Assembly: GCF_964656455.1 (NCBI RefSeq)
Contig: NC_135717.1
Coordinates: 16,200,775 to 16,264,774, forward strand
Length of the DNA stretch: 64,000 bases
Origin: Halichoerus grypus
Lineage: Eukaryota > Chordata > Mammalia > Carnivora > Phocidae
Reading direction: 5' to 3'
Part shown: positions 46,470 through 56,609 of the stretch, piece after piece
Position numbering within the stretch: position 1 is the first letter of the stretch
Layout: each line of letters opens with the position of its first letter
The notes under the pieces: generated by a model
What the model was told of the DNA's origin: nothing
Databases searched by the model: none
What the model saw: the letters and a program-made list of their open reading frames with translations, nothing else
Program-made: the position numbers and the translations under genes

Positions 46470-46647
46470 TTTTTTTTTTTTAACGTTTTGAGAGAGAGAG
46501 CATGAGCAGGAGTGAGGAGCAGAGGGAGAGGGATAAGCAGATTCCTTGCTGAGCAGGGAGCCTGATGCGGGGCTCGATCCCAGGACCCTGGGATCATGAC
46601 CTGAGCTGAAGGCAGACCCTTAACCAACTGAGCCACCCAGGTGCCCC
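46470..46647 (-). mobile_element. SINEC
   Basis: On the - strand: head GGGGCACCTGGGTGGCTCAG, CT-rich middle and a shortened tail ending in an A-run. Confidence 0.9.
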
Positions 46648-46899
46648 TCTACCTTTTTACATCTTTTCTTCTCTGTGCGTGCAACTTGGTAAGCTACATG
46701 GTTCTGGTTGTTAGGATTCTAAGATTCTAAGATTCTATGACATGTGAGAGTGGACGCTAAGATTCAGGGAAATGTGGACATTTTAGTGTTCTAGAATTTC
46801 AAGATTCTAAACCTTGGCACTTTCAATAAACCAGGTTCTGGTCTGTGCTAGTTACTGCAAGCCTGGAGATGGAGGCACTACCCCATGAGCCCCTCTGCC

Positions 46900-47143
46900 A
46901 TCTCCCGGGTCCCACCTCACACATCAGCTGGAGGATGCAATCCCGGCGCCCCCTGATGGCCAGGTTAGTGAGCCTGGAGACCTTGGTGGGTGGGAACCAA
47001 TGGGGTAGTCGGGGCGCCCTATGCCACCCGGCAATGAGCTGGGGCGAAGGCGGGAATCGGGAGAAGGCGGGGAGTTCCAGGTCCCGCCCCAGAGCAGACT
47101 TCCTGGTCTGCAGACATCCCGGGTGAGCACCAGCGGCAGAGCC
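46900..47143 (+). promoter_or_regulatory. PYCARD: PYCARD promoter and 5' UTR region
   Basis: GC-rich with several GGCG and CCCGCC words just upstream of the PYCARD start. No TATA box was seen, so a CpG-type, dispersed start is likely. The transcription start cannot be placed by eye. An in-frame ATG lies at 47021. Confidence 0.45.
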
Positions 47144-47417
47144 ATGGGGTGCACTCGCGACGCCATCCTGGACGCGCTGGAGAACCTGACTGCAGACGAG
47201 TTCAAGAAATTCAAGCTGAAGCTACTTTCAGTGCCGCTGCGCGAAGGCTATGGGCGCATCCCGCGGGGGACACTGATGGCCATGGACGCCATGGACCTCA
47301 CAGACAAGCTCGTCTCTTTCTATCTGGAAGAGTACAGCGCAGAGCTCACCGCGCTCGTGCTGCGTGAGATTGGCATGCAGGAGACAGCGGAGCAGCTGCA
47401 GGAGATGATGTGCAAAG
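47144..47417 (+). CDS. PYCARD: PYCARD exon 1 (pyrin domain)
   Basis: From ATG 47144 to donor AAAG|GTGAGC. It encodes the entire six-helix PYD in one exon, like human PYCARD, and is the ancestor of the PYDC1 copy at 33.4 kb. Confidence 0.96.
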
Positions 47418-48529
47418 GTGAGCACACCCGCTCCACGCTCTGCAAGGGCCCAGATCGCTGGGCCTCCGATGTCCCCTCCCCACACCAGCCCCCACCCCAA
47501 CGTTTGCCCCTTGGGCTCTTTTGCTTTCAGTTCCTCCTACATTCTAAAATTACAAATGCTCCTCCTGCTGGGAAGGGTTTCCTGTGCTTGGCCCTGAACT
47601 TGGCTTCCGGACCAAGGGGCCCCTGCCCCAGAGAGACTGGAGATATGGTAATGGAAGGGAAGGGGACCACTTGACTGATTCCCTTATAGGCCCCGCTCCA
47701 GGGCCTGCTGGGATCCAGGATCACCAGACTGCAATCAAGCCAGGTGAGGCCTTCACTCCCAACCTCTCTGGCCACACCCCAGCACAGCCTGGAGCTGTGT
47801 CCCCAGCCAGCAACACTGGGAAAGCAAGAGTGGGCCTACCCTTCCTACCCACCCACACACCATGGGCCACACCTGAGGGGCACCTGCTGAGATCCAGGCT
47901 TCTTAAGAGATGGCAGCCAAGCCAAGTGAGGCCTTCGCTGCCAACCTCTCAGCCACACCCCACGACACCCCTGCACAGCCTGGAGCTGTGTCCCACAGCC
48001 AGGAACAAAGGGAGCAAGGTTGGGCCTACCCTTCGCACCCACACACGTACCCCTTGGGGCACACCTGGTTGGGCGGGGGGGGCTGGTGGGAGGGAGAGAG
48101 AAACGAAGTTATACTCATCCCACCGTATCTGTAGTGTGGGTGGGCTGCCCACCTTGAGCCCCACCCCTTAGGGTTACAGAGCAATTTCTGAAGAAAGCAG
48201 AGCTCAGGGGGAACAGACCCCAGTATCCACCCCGGGAACTGGCTCAGCTGCTCGCCTCCATTCTGCCCGCAGCACCGCACTTTGTGGACCGGCACCGGGC
48301 AGCCCTCATCACGCGTGTCACAGACGTGGATGGGGTGCTGGACGCCCTGTATGGTACGGTCCTGTCAGAGGAGCAGTACGAGGCAGTGCGGGCCGAGTCC
48401 ACCAACCCAATGAAGATGAGGAAGCTCCTCAGCTTTGCTCCAGCCTGGAACAAGACCTGCAAAGATCTGCTCTTCCAGGCCCTGAAGAACACGCACCCCT
48501 ACCTGGTGGTCGACCTGGAGAAAAGCTGA
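47144..48529 (+). CDS. PYCARD: PYCARD (ASC), inflammasome adaptor
   Basis: The spliced CDS joins 47144-47417, 47690-47743 and 48273-48529: 585 bases, 194 codons plus TGA (human has 195). Residues 1-91 form a pyrin domain, a short Pro/Gly linker follows, and residues about 107-194 form a CARD. Lys21, Lys26, Arg41, Asp48 and Asp51, which make PYD-PYD contacts in the known filament, are all present. Tyr145 matches human Tyr146. In the CARD, two tryptophans of the human protein are replaced (Gly130; Lys in 'PAWNKTCKD'). Known role: it bridges sensors such as NLRP3, AIM2 and pyrin to caspase-1 by forming specks. The start is chosen for the GCAGAGCCATGG context and family length. The gene lies tail-to-tail with FUS, as in other mammals. 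Confidence 0.97.
47690..47743 (+). CDS. PYCARD: PYCARD exon 2 (linker, 54 bp)
   Basis: Acceptor CCCTTATAG|GCC and donor CCAG|GTGAGG. It encodes '[18 protein letters not shown]'. The exon is one codon shorter than the human 57-bp linker exon, which explains the 194-residue product. Isoforms lacking this exon are known in humans; skipping here also keeps the frame. Confidence 0.92.
47702..48069 (+). repeat. Tandem duplication covering PYCARD exon 2 and flanking intron
   Basis: Unit 1 (47702-47876) and unit 2 (47880-48069) align along their length: GATCCAGG, AAGCCAGGTGAGGCCTTC/AAGCCAAGTGAGGCCTTC, CACAGCCTGGAGCTGTGTCC and GGGCCTACCCTTC occur in both in the same order. Unit 2 holds a decayed second exon 2 (about 47880-47925). 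Its last exon base is changed from G to A and it has a TAA in the expected frame (near 47902-47906). Confidence 0.85.
48273..48529 (+). CDS. PYCARD: PYCARD exon 3 (CARD)
   Basis: Acceptor CTGCCCGCAG|CAC and stop TGA 48527-48529. It encodes the CARD with '[11 protein letters not shown]', 'LDALYG' and 'MRKLLSF' landmarks. Confidence 0.95.
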
Positions 48530-48611
48530 GGTGTCTTCCCCAGCAGCAGTCCCACATAGAATCCCTGGCAGTTCAGCCAACTAACCCCAAATCTGATCTC
48601 TTTTTATACTC

Positions 48612-48617
48612 AATATA
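48612..48617 (+). terminator. PYCARD: Candidate polyadenylation signal of PYCARD
   Basis: AATATA, a known weaker variant, about 83 bases after the stop codon and followed by a GT-rich stretch (TTGTACTTGTGTGTTTTT). No AATAAA lies closer. Confidence 0.5.
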
Positions 48618-48619
48618 TG

Positions 48620-49835
48620 AAAAGCCAACTTGTACTTGTGTGTTTTTCCTACTTCCAGCCTGGAAGCACATGCAGAGCTAAGCTACAGATGTAAATGCCG
48701 CAGAGGCCAAGTAAAGCTCTACTTTACTGCCTGGTCCTAGGGCAGCAGGCTCCCCGCTTTATCCTTTCTGCCTCACAGTCACCGTGGAATATCCCCTCTC
48801 ATTTACCATTTGGTAACTCCTCCAGTGCTACCCACGGTTAGCCCTGTGGCCAAGGTCGAAAACAGACGTATGTACAAAAGGTCTGGAACTGTAATGGGTC
48901 AGCTCAGAGGCATGAGACAGACGAGTCTACATAGCTTCTCTTTCACTTTTCCTTAGGGAAAAAAATGTAAAATTAGAGCACTCTTCAAGGGGAGAGACAG
49001 AGTATCCTCTAAACACAGAAGAGCACAAGCAATCAAGCAGAATTCTAGGGTTCCTTCTGGCACCAGCCCAGACTTCAGCAGGCTTCATTGCTCCCTCTGC
49101 TCCCTGCCGCCCCCTACAGGAAGGGGTTATAGGTTATACTTTGCCCAGAAAACAGGCCAACGACAAAACCAAAACTTAAGGAATGAGTTCTAGGGGCCAT
49201 TTCTTCTCTTGATTGAATTTTTGCCTCCAGAGGTATCATTAATATAAGCATTCTTCACCAGGAAACAGCACTTAAGGAGTGCTGTTTGCAAAGGCTGTTG
49301 GGGAACCAGGATGCTAGGATTACATCCTGCATACCCTCTGCACCCAAATTCTTTCTGGCTTTGAAGCAAGATAGGGGTAGGCAGGCAAAACAACAAGCAG
49401 GCACAGCAGCCCAGTGTCCCACTCGTAAGGGACAGATCATCAGACGCAGGGGGTCCGGGTATGCAGGTACCTGAGTGGTTCTGTGCCACTCGGTGATACA
49501 GTAGTTCACAATGAGCAAAGCTCTGTCGACTTCACTTTGAATCCCTCACCTAGAGGACACAACTAGAAATGTAGCGTTTATGCCTCCCACACACTTCCTT
49601 AGGGGTGTACGCACAATAATCTGACAGTCTGTATAAAATGTCCCTATCCTGATCTACTGGACCACCAGAGAAAACAGGTAGTTTGCTACAAGAGGAAGCA
49701 CCAAGGTAAGATATGGCCACCGTCAAGGCCACCCACTCATCACATGGGACTAACTGCTCCGAATGCTAGGTGGGACTCCAGGAGGAATGCAGAACTTTCC
49801 AAATGCAGCCATCAGCCCTACCAGCTTCCTGTAGG
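48620..49835. other. Intergenic sequence right of PYCARD
   Basis: No repeat or gene was recognised. It is the longest SINE-free stretch between PYCARD and FUS. Open frames of up to about 100 codons have no recognised similarity. Confidence 0.5.
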
Positions 49836-50021
49836 CTTTTTTTTTTTTTTAAGATTTTATTTATTTGAGCGCGAGCAAGCACATGCGGGAGGGGCAGAGG
49901 GAGAGGGAGAAGCAGACTCCCCACTGAGCAGGGAACCTGATGTGGGACTCGATCCCAAGACCCCGGGATCATAACCCCAGCCGAAGGCAGACGCTTAACC
50001 CACTGAGCCACCCACGCACCA
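49836..50021 (-). mobile_element. SINEC
   Basis: On the - strand: head GTGCGTGGGTGGCTCAGTGG, CT-rich middle and an AAATAAAATCTTAAAAAAAA tail. Confidence 0.9.
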
Positions 50022-50309
50022 CAGGCTCATCGTTCCTTAGCCAGCCAGCCCGTAAAATAAATGATGCTGATCCCCATTCCATACTCAATCCTGAGATGTT
50101 AATATGTTCTTATATGTCACTTACATGCTCCGCAAGGACCTTGCCATATCCAAAACTGAAGTGGTCTTCCTTTCATCATCCCTGTATCTTGACATAAAAT
50201 GGTATCACCTTAACTAGAAAACAGTAAACCCTAATATGTTCCAACAAAGCACAAATTTAGTCAGTCTTGTGGACGCTAGCTCTTCCAACTAACTTCCAAG
50301 AATAACATC

Positions 50310-50415
50310 AAGGGTGCCTGGCTAGCTCAATCCGTGGAGCATGCGACTCCTGATCTCAGGGTTGTTGAGTTCAAACCCCATGTTGGGCGTGGAGCCTACT
50401 TAAAAAGAAAAAAAA
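50310..50415 (+). mobile_element. Old short SINE
   Basis: Head GGGTGCCTGGCTAGCTCAAT, GATCTCAGGGTTGTTGAGTT body and TACTTAAAAAGAAAAAAAAG tail. Confidence 0.85.
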
Positions 50416-50931
50416 GACTAACACTCAAGACTAATGTTGCCGATGCGTCAACCTCACTGCCGCCACCTGGCTTATGCCTAATGTCTCACCTCCAACAGGT
50501 TCTCTACCTCTAGTCTACCTTTAAGGGCTAGAGTGATCAAAACTGATCATGGAAAAGACAGCCTCACTTCTAACATTAGGACACCTAAACTCTTTCACCC
50601 TGACCTTTAAGGACTCCATCCAACCTGTCTTCCTTTCACATATCCCATGATCCCAGCAATATCTGCTCACACCCCATTCCCTAGAACATGCTGGTCCCTT
50701 AACTCTGGACACCTTGCAATCTGTCCTAGAGTGCCCACAGGCATGCCTTTATCTGGGCTCCAGTGGTATTTCCGAGGGTCGCATGGTAAAGCAAACCTTT
50801 TTTATTTTTAGTCTTTTACATAGGACTAAGCCCTCATAAAAAGACAGCCTTTCAACCTCTCAAGTGCCTTGCATGCAAAAAGTACTAAATGGTAACTCCT
50901 GTGAATCTCCAGTGTCCTAACAATTTTTTTT
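50416..50931. other. Intergenic sequence, nothing recognised
   Basis: No gene or repeat was recognised. Confidence 0.45.
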
Positions 50932-50946
50932 AAAAACTCCACATGA

Positions 50947-51168
50947 GGGGCGCCTGGGTGGCTCAGTTGGTTAAGCAACTGCCTTCGGCTCAGGTCATGA
51001 TCCTGGAGTCCCGGGATCGAGTCCCGCATCGGGCTCCCTGCTCGGCAGGGAGTCTGCTTCTCCCTCTGACCCTCCTCCCTCTCATGCTCTCATTCTCTCT
51101 CTCTCAAATAAATAAATAAAATCTTTAAAAAAAATAAAATTAAATTAAAAAATAAAATTAAAAAAATA
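50947..51168 (+). mobile_element. SINEC (first at a reused site)
   Basis: Head GGGGCGCCTGGGTGGCTCAG and an extended AAATTAAATTAAAAAATAAA-type tail. Flanks AAAACTCCACATGA near 50933-50946 and 51169-51182. Confidence 0.92.
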
Positions 51169-51183
51169 AAAACTCCACATGAA

Positions 51184-51333
51184 GGGGCACCTGGGTGACT
51201 CAGTCAGTTAAGCATCTGCCTTCAGCTCAGGAAGCCCCGCTTCAGACTCCCTACTCGGGGGGGGGGGGGGCAGCTTCTCCTCCCTCTGCACCTGTCCCCT
51301 GCTCCTATTCTAATAAAATCTTAAAAAAAAAAA
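51184..51333 (+). mobile_element. Internally deleted SINEC (second at a reused site)
   Basis: Head GGGGCACCTGGGTGACTCAG. The middle is shortened, with a G-run at 51258-51270. The right flank AACTCCACATAAAA near 51335-51348 is a third version of the same target. Confidence 0.88.
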
Positions 51334-51422
51334 AAAACTCCACATAAAACAGATTCTCAGATGATGGTGCCATAGCGAACACTTTCTTGCACAACGGTTA
51401 TCCTTAAAAAGAGCAGTTACAG

Positions 51423-51588
51423 GGACAGCTGGGTGGCTCAGTCAGTTAAGTGTCTGCCTTCAGCTCGGATCATGATCCCAGGACCCTGGGATTGGAGTCC
51501 CACATTGGGCTCCTTGCTCAGTGGGGAGCGTGATTCTCCCTCTGCCTGCCACACCCCCTGCTTATTCTGACAAATCTTTAAAAAAAAA
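51423..51588 (+). mobile_element. SINEC
   Basis: Head GGGACAGCTGGGTGGCTCAG. Flanked by AAAGAGCAGTTACA (51409-51421) and AAAAAGCAGTTACA (51589-51602). Confidence 0.9.
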
Positions 51589-51736
51589 AAAAAAGCAGTT
51601 ACAAAAATCAATGCAGGCCTGAAGCAAAAGAAATGGTTCTAAGAAACTGCTCCCTAGGTTAAAATTTCTTGGGGCCTTTTTTTCTTGGGGAGATTGGGGG
51701 CAGGGGAGAAGCACAGGAGAACTGAATTTCTTTTTT

Positions 51737-51925
51737 GTAGTATTTTATCTAGAGAGCACAAGCAGGGGGAGGGACAGAGGGAGAGTGAGAAAGAGAACCT
51801 CAAGCAGACTCCACACTGAGCACAAAGCCTGACACAGGGTTCAGCAGGGGGCTCAATCCCAGATCACAACCTGAGCAGAAAGCAAGAGTCAGATGCTTAA
51901 CCTACTGCACCACCCAAGGTACCCC
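51737..51925 (-). mobile_element. Diverged SINEC
   Basis: On the - strand: head GGGGTACCTTGGGTGGTGCA and CT-rich middle (complement of GGGGGAGGGACAGAGGGAGA). The tail is decayed. Confidence 0.82.
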
Positions 51926-51954
51926 GGGGCCAACTGAACTCTGCCCGAAGTCTT

Positions 51955-52135
51955 TAAGCACAGCACAACACAGTGGTCAAAGATGGAAGTTCTACAGCCA
52001 AAGGATATGAACTCCAATCCCTGCTCCACTTCGTAGCAGTTCTGAGTCTTAAGGCCAGTTTGTGCCTCTATAAAGTAGGGATAACAGCAACTGGTCCATA
52101 GCTAGTACACATTAGTGTTAGCAAATATCTCCACT
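51955..52135 (+). mobile_element. MIR element
   Basis: AACACAGTGGTCAAAGATGG, GAACTCCAATCCCTGCTCCA and TATAAAGTAGGGATAACAGC follow the MIR order. Confidence 0.75.
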
Positions 52136-52184
52136 AGGATGTTTTCGTTCCTGAGCTCCCTGATGACATAACATAAATAACACC

Positions 52185-52384
52185 TGGGGGGTCCTGGGGG
52201 GGCTCAGTCGGTTGAGCATCTGCCCTCAGCTCAGGTCATGACCCCAGGGTCCTGGGATTGAGCCCTGCATCGGGCTCCCTGCTCAGCGAGAGCCTGCTTC
52301 TCCCTCTTCCTCTGCCTGTTGCTCTCCCTACTTGTGCTGTGTCTGTCAAATAAATAAAAAATCTTAAAAAAATAAATAAAAAAT
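52185..52384 (+). mobile_element. SINEC with target-site duplication
   Basis: Damaged head (GGGGGGTCCTGGGGGGCTCA) but complete body and tail. CATAAATAACACC is repeated exactly at 52172-52184 and 52385-52397. Confidence 0.9.
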
Positions 52385-52455
52385 CATAAATAACACCTCG
52401 ATCAACTTTTGCTCTAATCTCCAAGCATCACAAGACTGAAAAAAGAACAAGTAAC

Positions 52456-52556
52456 AGGGGTGCCTGGCTGGCTCAGTTGGTGGAACCTCTTGATCTCATG
52501 GCTTTAAGTTTGAGCTCCATGTTGAGTGTAATTACTTAAAAAATAAGATCTTTTAA
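52456..52556 (+). mobile_element. Old short SINE
   Basis: Head GGGGTGCCTGGCTGGCTCAG and a tail TTACTTAAAAAATAAGATCT. Confidence 0.85.
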
Positions 52557-52571
52557 AAGACGGGGGTGGGG

Positions 52572-52708
52572 GGACACCTGGGTGGCTCAGTTGGTTAAGC
52601 GTCTGCCGGGGTCCTGGGATCAGGCTCCCTGCTGAGCAGAACCACTTCTCCCTCTGTCTGCCACTCCCCCTGCTTGTGCCTCCCACTCTGACAAATAAAT
52701 ACAATCTT
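52572..52708 (+). mobile_element. SINEC, left arm of an inverted pair
   Basis: Head GGACACCTGGGTGGCTCAGT, shortened middle and an ACAAATAAATACAATCTTTT tail. Confidence 0.88.
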
Positions 52709-52876
52709 TTTTAAGATTTTGAGAACAAGCAGTGGGGAGGGGCAGGAGGAGAGAGCGAGCGAGCAGCAGACTCCCTGCACAGCAGGAAGCCCAATGCGTG
52801 GCTCAATCCTAGGACCCGGAGATCAGGACCTGAGCCGGAGGCAGACACTTAACCCACTGAGCCACCCAGGGGCCCC
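52709..52876 (-). mobile_element. SINEC, right arm of an inverted pair
   Basis: On the - strand: head GGGGCCCCTGGGTGGCTCAG. ATAAATAAAATCTTTT follows at 52877, a copy of the tail of the preceding SINE, so it inserted there. Confidence 0.88.
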
Positions 52877-52892
52877 ATAAATAAAATCTTTT

Positions 52893-53786
52893 AAAAACAT
52901 AAAGAGGAAAAAGGAAAAAAAAGAGAACAAGAACAAAAGCTAGTGTTGGCTAGGCCTGTGCTGATTAGAACAAAAATCTATAAAGCAGGATCCAACCTTC
53001 CATAAAGTGACATTTAGCTTAGCTCCTAGCTAGCACCACTTATACAGAAAGTTTTACAGTCAAGTTCCCCTTCACAGGAAATGTAGAGGGAAATAGCAGA
53101 AAAGGAACCTCTGCAAAACTTATAAAGTATGGATCTACGTGTGCAGTTGCACCAGCAACATCAACATTGCCAGAGAACGTGTGTCGCACCTGACCTACAC
53201 AGGGAATTAGAATCCACATGCTAACAAAATTCCCCAATGATTCGTGTGTTCAACTTAGACACACTGCTAGAGAGGATCCGGCTCCCCCAGCTCAGTCTGA
53301 GGTTTGCAGAGGCCTTCCTGTACCAGGATGTAGATGTGCTTTTTTACTCATGGCAACAGTACACAGACTAGGCCAGCCTTCTCTCAAACTCTGGAAAAAT
53401 AAAAATAAATAAATAAAAGCCCTGTCAGTCTAGACCTGACAGACAGGTCCTCACTCCCTAAAGGGGCTGCAGTTGGACCCTAAGGACCCCGCGGTGAGCA
53501 AGCTCCAGGGCATCGACGTGGCTGTGCAACACTGCTACCCTGAGGGGCAGGTGCAGGGTGCCACCTGGGACGCTTGGCTCCTGTTCCCTCAACGTGTCGT
53601 CTTTCCATACCCACCCCACTCACCAACCTCCTTGGGACTTCTCCACTTCAAGCCACCCAATTTGGTTCCCACTGCACGACAGAGAATCCCAAATCCTTAA
53701 CCTAAGGATAGTCCAAGCTCCTCTCCTGTCCCCACTCCCCGCACTAGTGGCTCTCAACCGTTCTGTTAAAGGAGCCCTTCTCTCTT
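52893..53786. other. Intergenic sequence with a coding-like GC-rich block
   Basis: Mostly unremarkable. From 53470 to about 53590 the base composition rises and an open frame reads 'DPKDPAVSKLQGIDVAVQHC...'. I do not recognise it. It has no start context or splice sites that would make a gene. Confidence 0.4.
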
Positions 53787-53963
53787 GGGCCCCTACGTGG
53801 CTGTCAGTTGGGCATCAGCGTCAAATTCTTGATTTTGGCTGAGGTCTCCATCTCAAGGTCATGGCCTCCATGCTCTGAGCGGTCTGCCTGAGATTCTCTC
53901 TCCCTCTGCCCCCCCCCCCAAACTTGCACACGCTCTAAAAATAATCTTAAAAAAAAAAAAAAC
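53787..53963 (+). mobile_element. Diverged SINEC
   Basis: Degraded head (GGGCCCCTACGTGGCTGTCA) but clear CT-rich middle, C-run and AATAATCTTAAAAAAAAAAA tail. Confidence 0.75.
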
Positions 53964-54299
53964 CCTTCTGGCACTACAGCCCCAAAATTTAGGACAAAAG
54001 CCACTGTCCAAAGAGCAAATCCATCAGCAGGGAGCACTATTTCCAGACCCAAACTCCTGCTCGTAAGTACTTTTGTCTATTCCTACTTCAATACCAGGAA
54101 TTTTAGACTGAACTGCCTCCAAAAGCTTTTCTAACTACGAACACCAGGGGTTGAGGGGCCCAATAATTTCTACAAGCCCTAAAGTCAAATGTGCTGGCAA
54201 GATCCACTTGACTTGACTTCTTTGGCTATGTGTCAGCACCATGAAGACTCTATTTCATAGACGGGTGAATGAGACAATTTTTAATAAATTTAATTAATA

Positions 54300-54481
54300 G
54301 AGCGCCTGGGTGGCTCAGTTGATTAAGCGACGGCCTTCAGCTCAGGTCATGATCCTGGAGTCCCGGGACTGAGTCCTGTTTGAGGTTCCCTGCTCAACAT
54401 GGAGTCTGCTTCTCCCTCTGACCCTCCCCTCCCCCCCAGCCATGCTCTCTCCCCCCCAAATAAATAAAATCTTTAAAAATA
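54300..54481 (+). mobile_element. SINEC (first of tandem pair)
   Basis: Head GAGCGCCTGGGTGGCTCAGT, CT-rich middle and AATAAATAAAATCTTTAAAA tail. Confidence 0.9.
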
Positions 54482-54482
54482 A

Positions 54483-54672
54483 GGGACGCCTGGGTGGCTC
54501 AGTCATTAAGCTTCTGCCTTCGGCTCAGGTCATGATCACAGGGTCCTGGGATCGAGCCCCACATCGGGCTCCCTGCTTGGCAGGAGGCCTGCTTCTCCCT
54601 CTCCCACTCCCCCTGCTTGTGTTCCCTCTCTCTCTGTCTCTCTCCATCAAATAAATAAAATCTTTAAAGATA
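54483..54672 (+). mobile_element. SINEC (second of tandem pair)
   Basis: Head GGGACGCCTGGGTGGCTCAG, inserted into the tail of the preceding SINE. Confidence 0.92.
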
Positions 54673-54732
54673 ATAAATTAAGTAATTCTTCAAAGTCTAA
54701 AATTATTTCAAAATAAAAAGCTAGAAATGAGA

Positions 54733-54843
54733 AGCGCACCTGGCTGGCTCAGTCAAAAAAGCATGTGACTCCTGATGCATGGGGACTCAAGGCCCCACAT
54801 TGGGTATAGAGATTACTTAAAAATAAAACTTTAAAATAATAAA
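54733..54843 (+). mobile_element. Old short SINE
   Basis: Head GCGCACCTGGCTGGCTCAGT and tail TTACTTAAAAATAAAACTTT. Confidence 0.82.
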
Positions 54844-55126
54844 GATGAGAGAAAAGAGGCTAAGTACTGAAGGCTCAAAGGAAGGAAACAATCTTGAGTT
54901 CTGGAAAAACTGGGCAGGAATAGTTAGTGCTGGCCAGGTTATTACAAGGGAATGCAACAAAAAACAGAGGGTCCAAATTCCAAAACCCCATGGGTCTCAT
55001 GTTTTCTCACCAATGCGCTTGCGACCAGAACAAACTGCTCGGAACCAAACCAACCAATTCCCTCTGCTGGTATTTCCATCTTCATCTGCTGTCCTGGAAA
55101 AGCCCCCAAACTGGATCCACCCACTA

Positions 55127-55290
55127 GCCAGACACCTGGGACCCTATTTCCTTTCCCTATTCCCCACTCTGGGGGAATCTGCTGGCCTCCCTCTCCCTCT
55201 GCCTTCCCCCCCCAACCCCGCTTGTGCTCTTGGCTCTCCTGGAGCTCTCAAAATCTTAAAAAAAAAAACACAAAAAAACAAAAAAAGAGC
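55127..55290 (+). mobile_element. Decayed SINEC, mainly CT-rich part and tail
   Basis: GACACCTGGGACCC at the left, then the CT-rich middle, CCGCTTGTGCTCTTGGCTCT and an A-rich tail. The tRNA-like head is mostly lost. Confidence 0.6.
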
Positions 55291-56402
55291 AAGACCAATC
55301 ACTAAACCCTTTTAAGGATGTAAGATTGTAATACTAACAGTCCCAAGTCAGTAATCAAGCTCACAAGGAGCTCCAACCTCCTTCACCCCTTGCAGCAGGG
55401 ATCCAGGAGCCAGAACTGAACCCTAACACTGGAACTCTATTAGGTGAAGCAAAAACAAACTTCTCAGAGACATGGATCAGGTTATTAAACCAATCATTTA
55501 AGCGAACAGATCAAAGAAATATAAAGGCAGCTTGATCACACCACTGCCACAGCCTTGGCTGTAAAAGAGGCTTCTCGCATGTACCAAACAGCCGCCAAAC
55601 CAAAGGATTGCCTGGGAGAACCTCAGCCATTCTCAGCCTATTCTTGGTTACTGAGCACCCCCACACAGTAGGGAGAGTAAAGCAACTATTTCTTTTGACA
55701 AGGCAAAACCTGCCTCATAACCAGATTTGATTAAGCATCCTTCTCTAGAGAACACCCTTCAACATACTTGACAACTTTCAACAGAGAGGAAAGCACTTCC
55801 CAAAGAGTCCCAGGAACTCCACAAGCTATGCTTCCGACAGCAAAATACTTTTGCTGTTGGCTCTGATTTTTAGTTCTGTGTTAACTAAAATTCATGCTCA
55901 ACAACTCATTGGCAGGTAAAACAAGTCTTCTAAACTCAGACTTGAGAGCTGGGGAAGGAAAAAAAAACGGTTTTGGGGGTCAGGAAACGCATATGGTGAA
56001 GTAGAGGAGAAATGACTAACGTTTTAACTCATTGGCCCTACCCTTTCTCTATCTCCCAACACCCTCCTTTGAAAATGGGAGGGCTATCCACAACCAATTA
56101 AGGCTCTGGCCTAAAATCTCAAAATACCGTGACCTCAGCCCCGAGTCAAGGCAGGATATGAAAATGACACACTTTCCTTATAGCACCTATCTACCCAAGC
56201 CCCACCTTCAGGAAAACAGGCGGAGGGGCACTCACCTTGAAATATAAGGAGCTACCTCTACCTACCTTTCCCAGCAAACTTTCTCTCTTCTTACCATCAA
56301 CTCATTCCCAACCCTCTTCCCTCAAACTCAGCATCCTCGTTAAGACCTAAGCAAACGAAGGTTTTGGGATAGAAGTTTGTCCCCTTAAGAACAATGATTT
56401 CA
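55291..56402. other. Intergenic sequence downstream of FUS
   Basis: No gene or clear repeat was recognised in 1.1 kb. Composition is mixed and no long frame occurs. Confidence 0.5.
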
Positions 56403-56577
56403 GGGACGCCTGGGTGGCTCAGTCTTTAGCGGCTGCCTTCGGCTCAGGTCATGATCCCAGGGTCCTGGGATTGAGCCCCGCATCGGGCTCCCTGCTCAGC
56501 GGGAAGCCTGCTTCTCCCTCTCCCACTCCCCCTGCTTGTGTTCCCTCTCTCGCAGTCTGTCAAATAAATAAATAAAA

Positions 56578-56609
<32 letters not shown>
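56403..56609 (+). mobile_element. SINEC
   Basis: Head GGGACGCCTGGGTGGCTCAG, CT-rich middle and a tail of about 28 A, the longest A-tail in the window. Confidence 0.93.

Noticed and set aside
47584..48171. 195-codon open frame on the + strand in PYCARD introns
   Set aside because: It passes through exon 2 and the duplicated intron; it is read-through of intron sequence.
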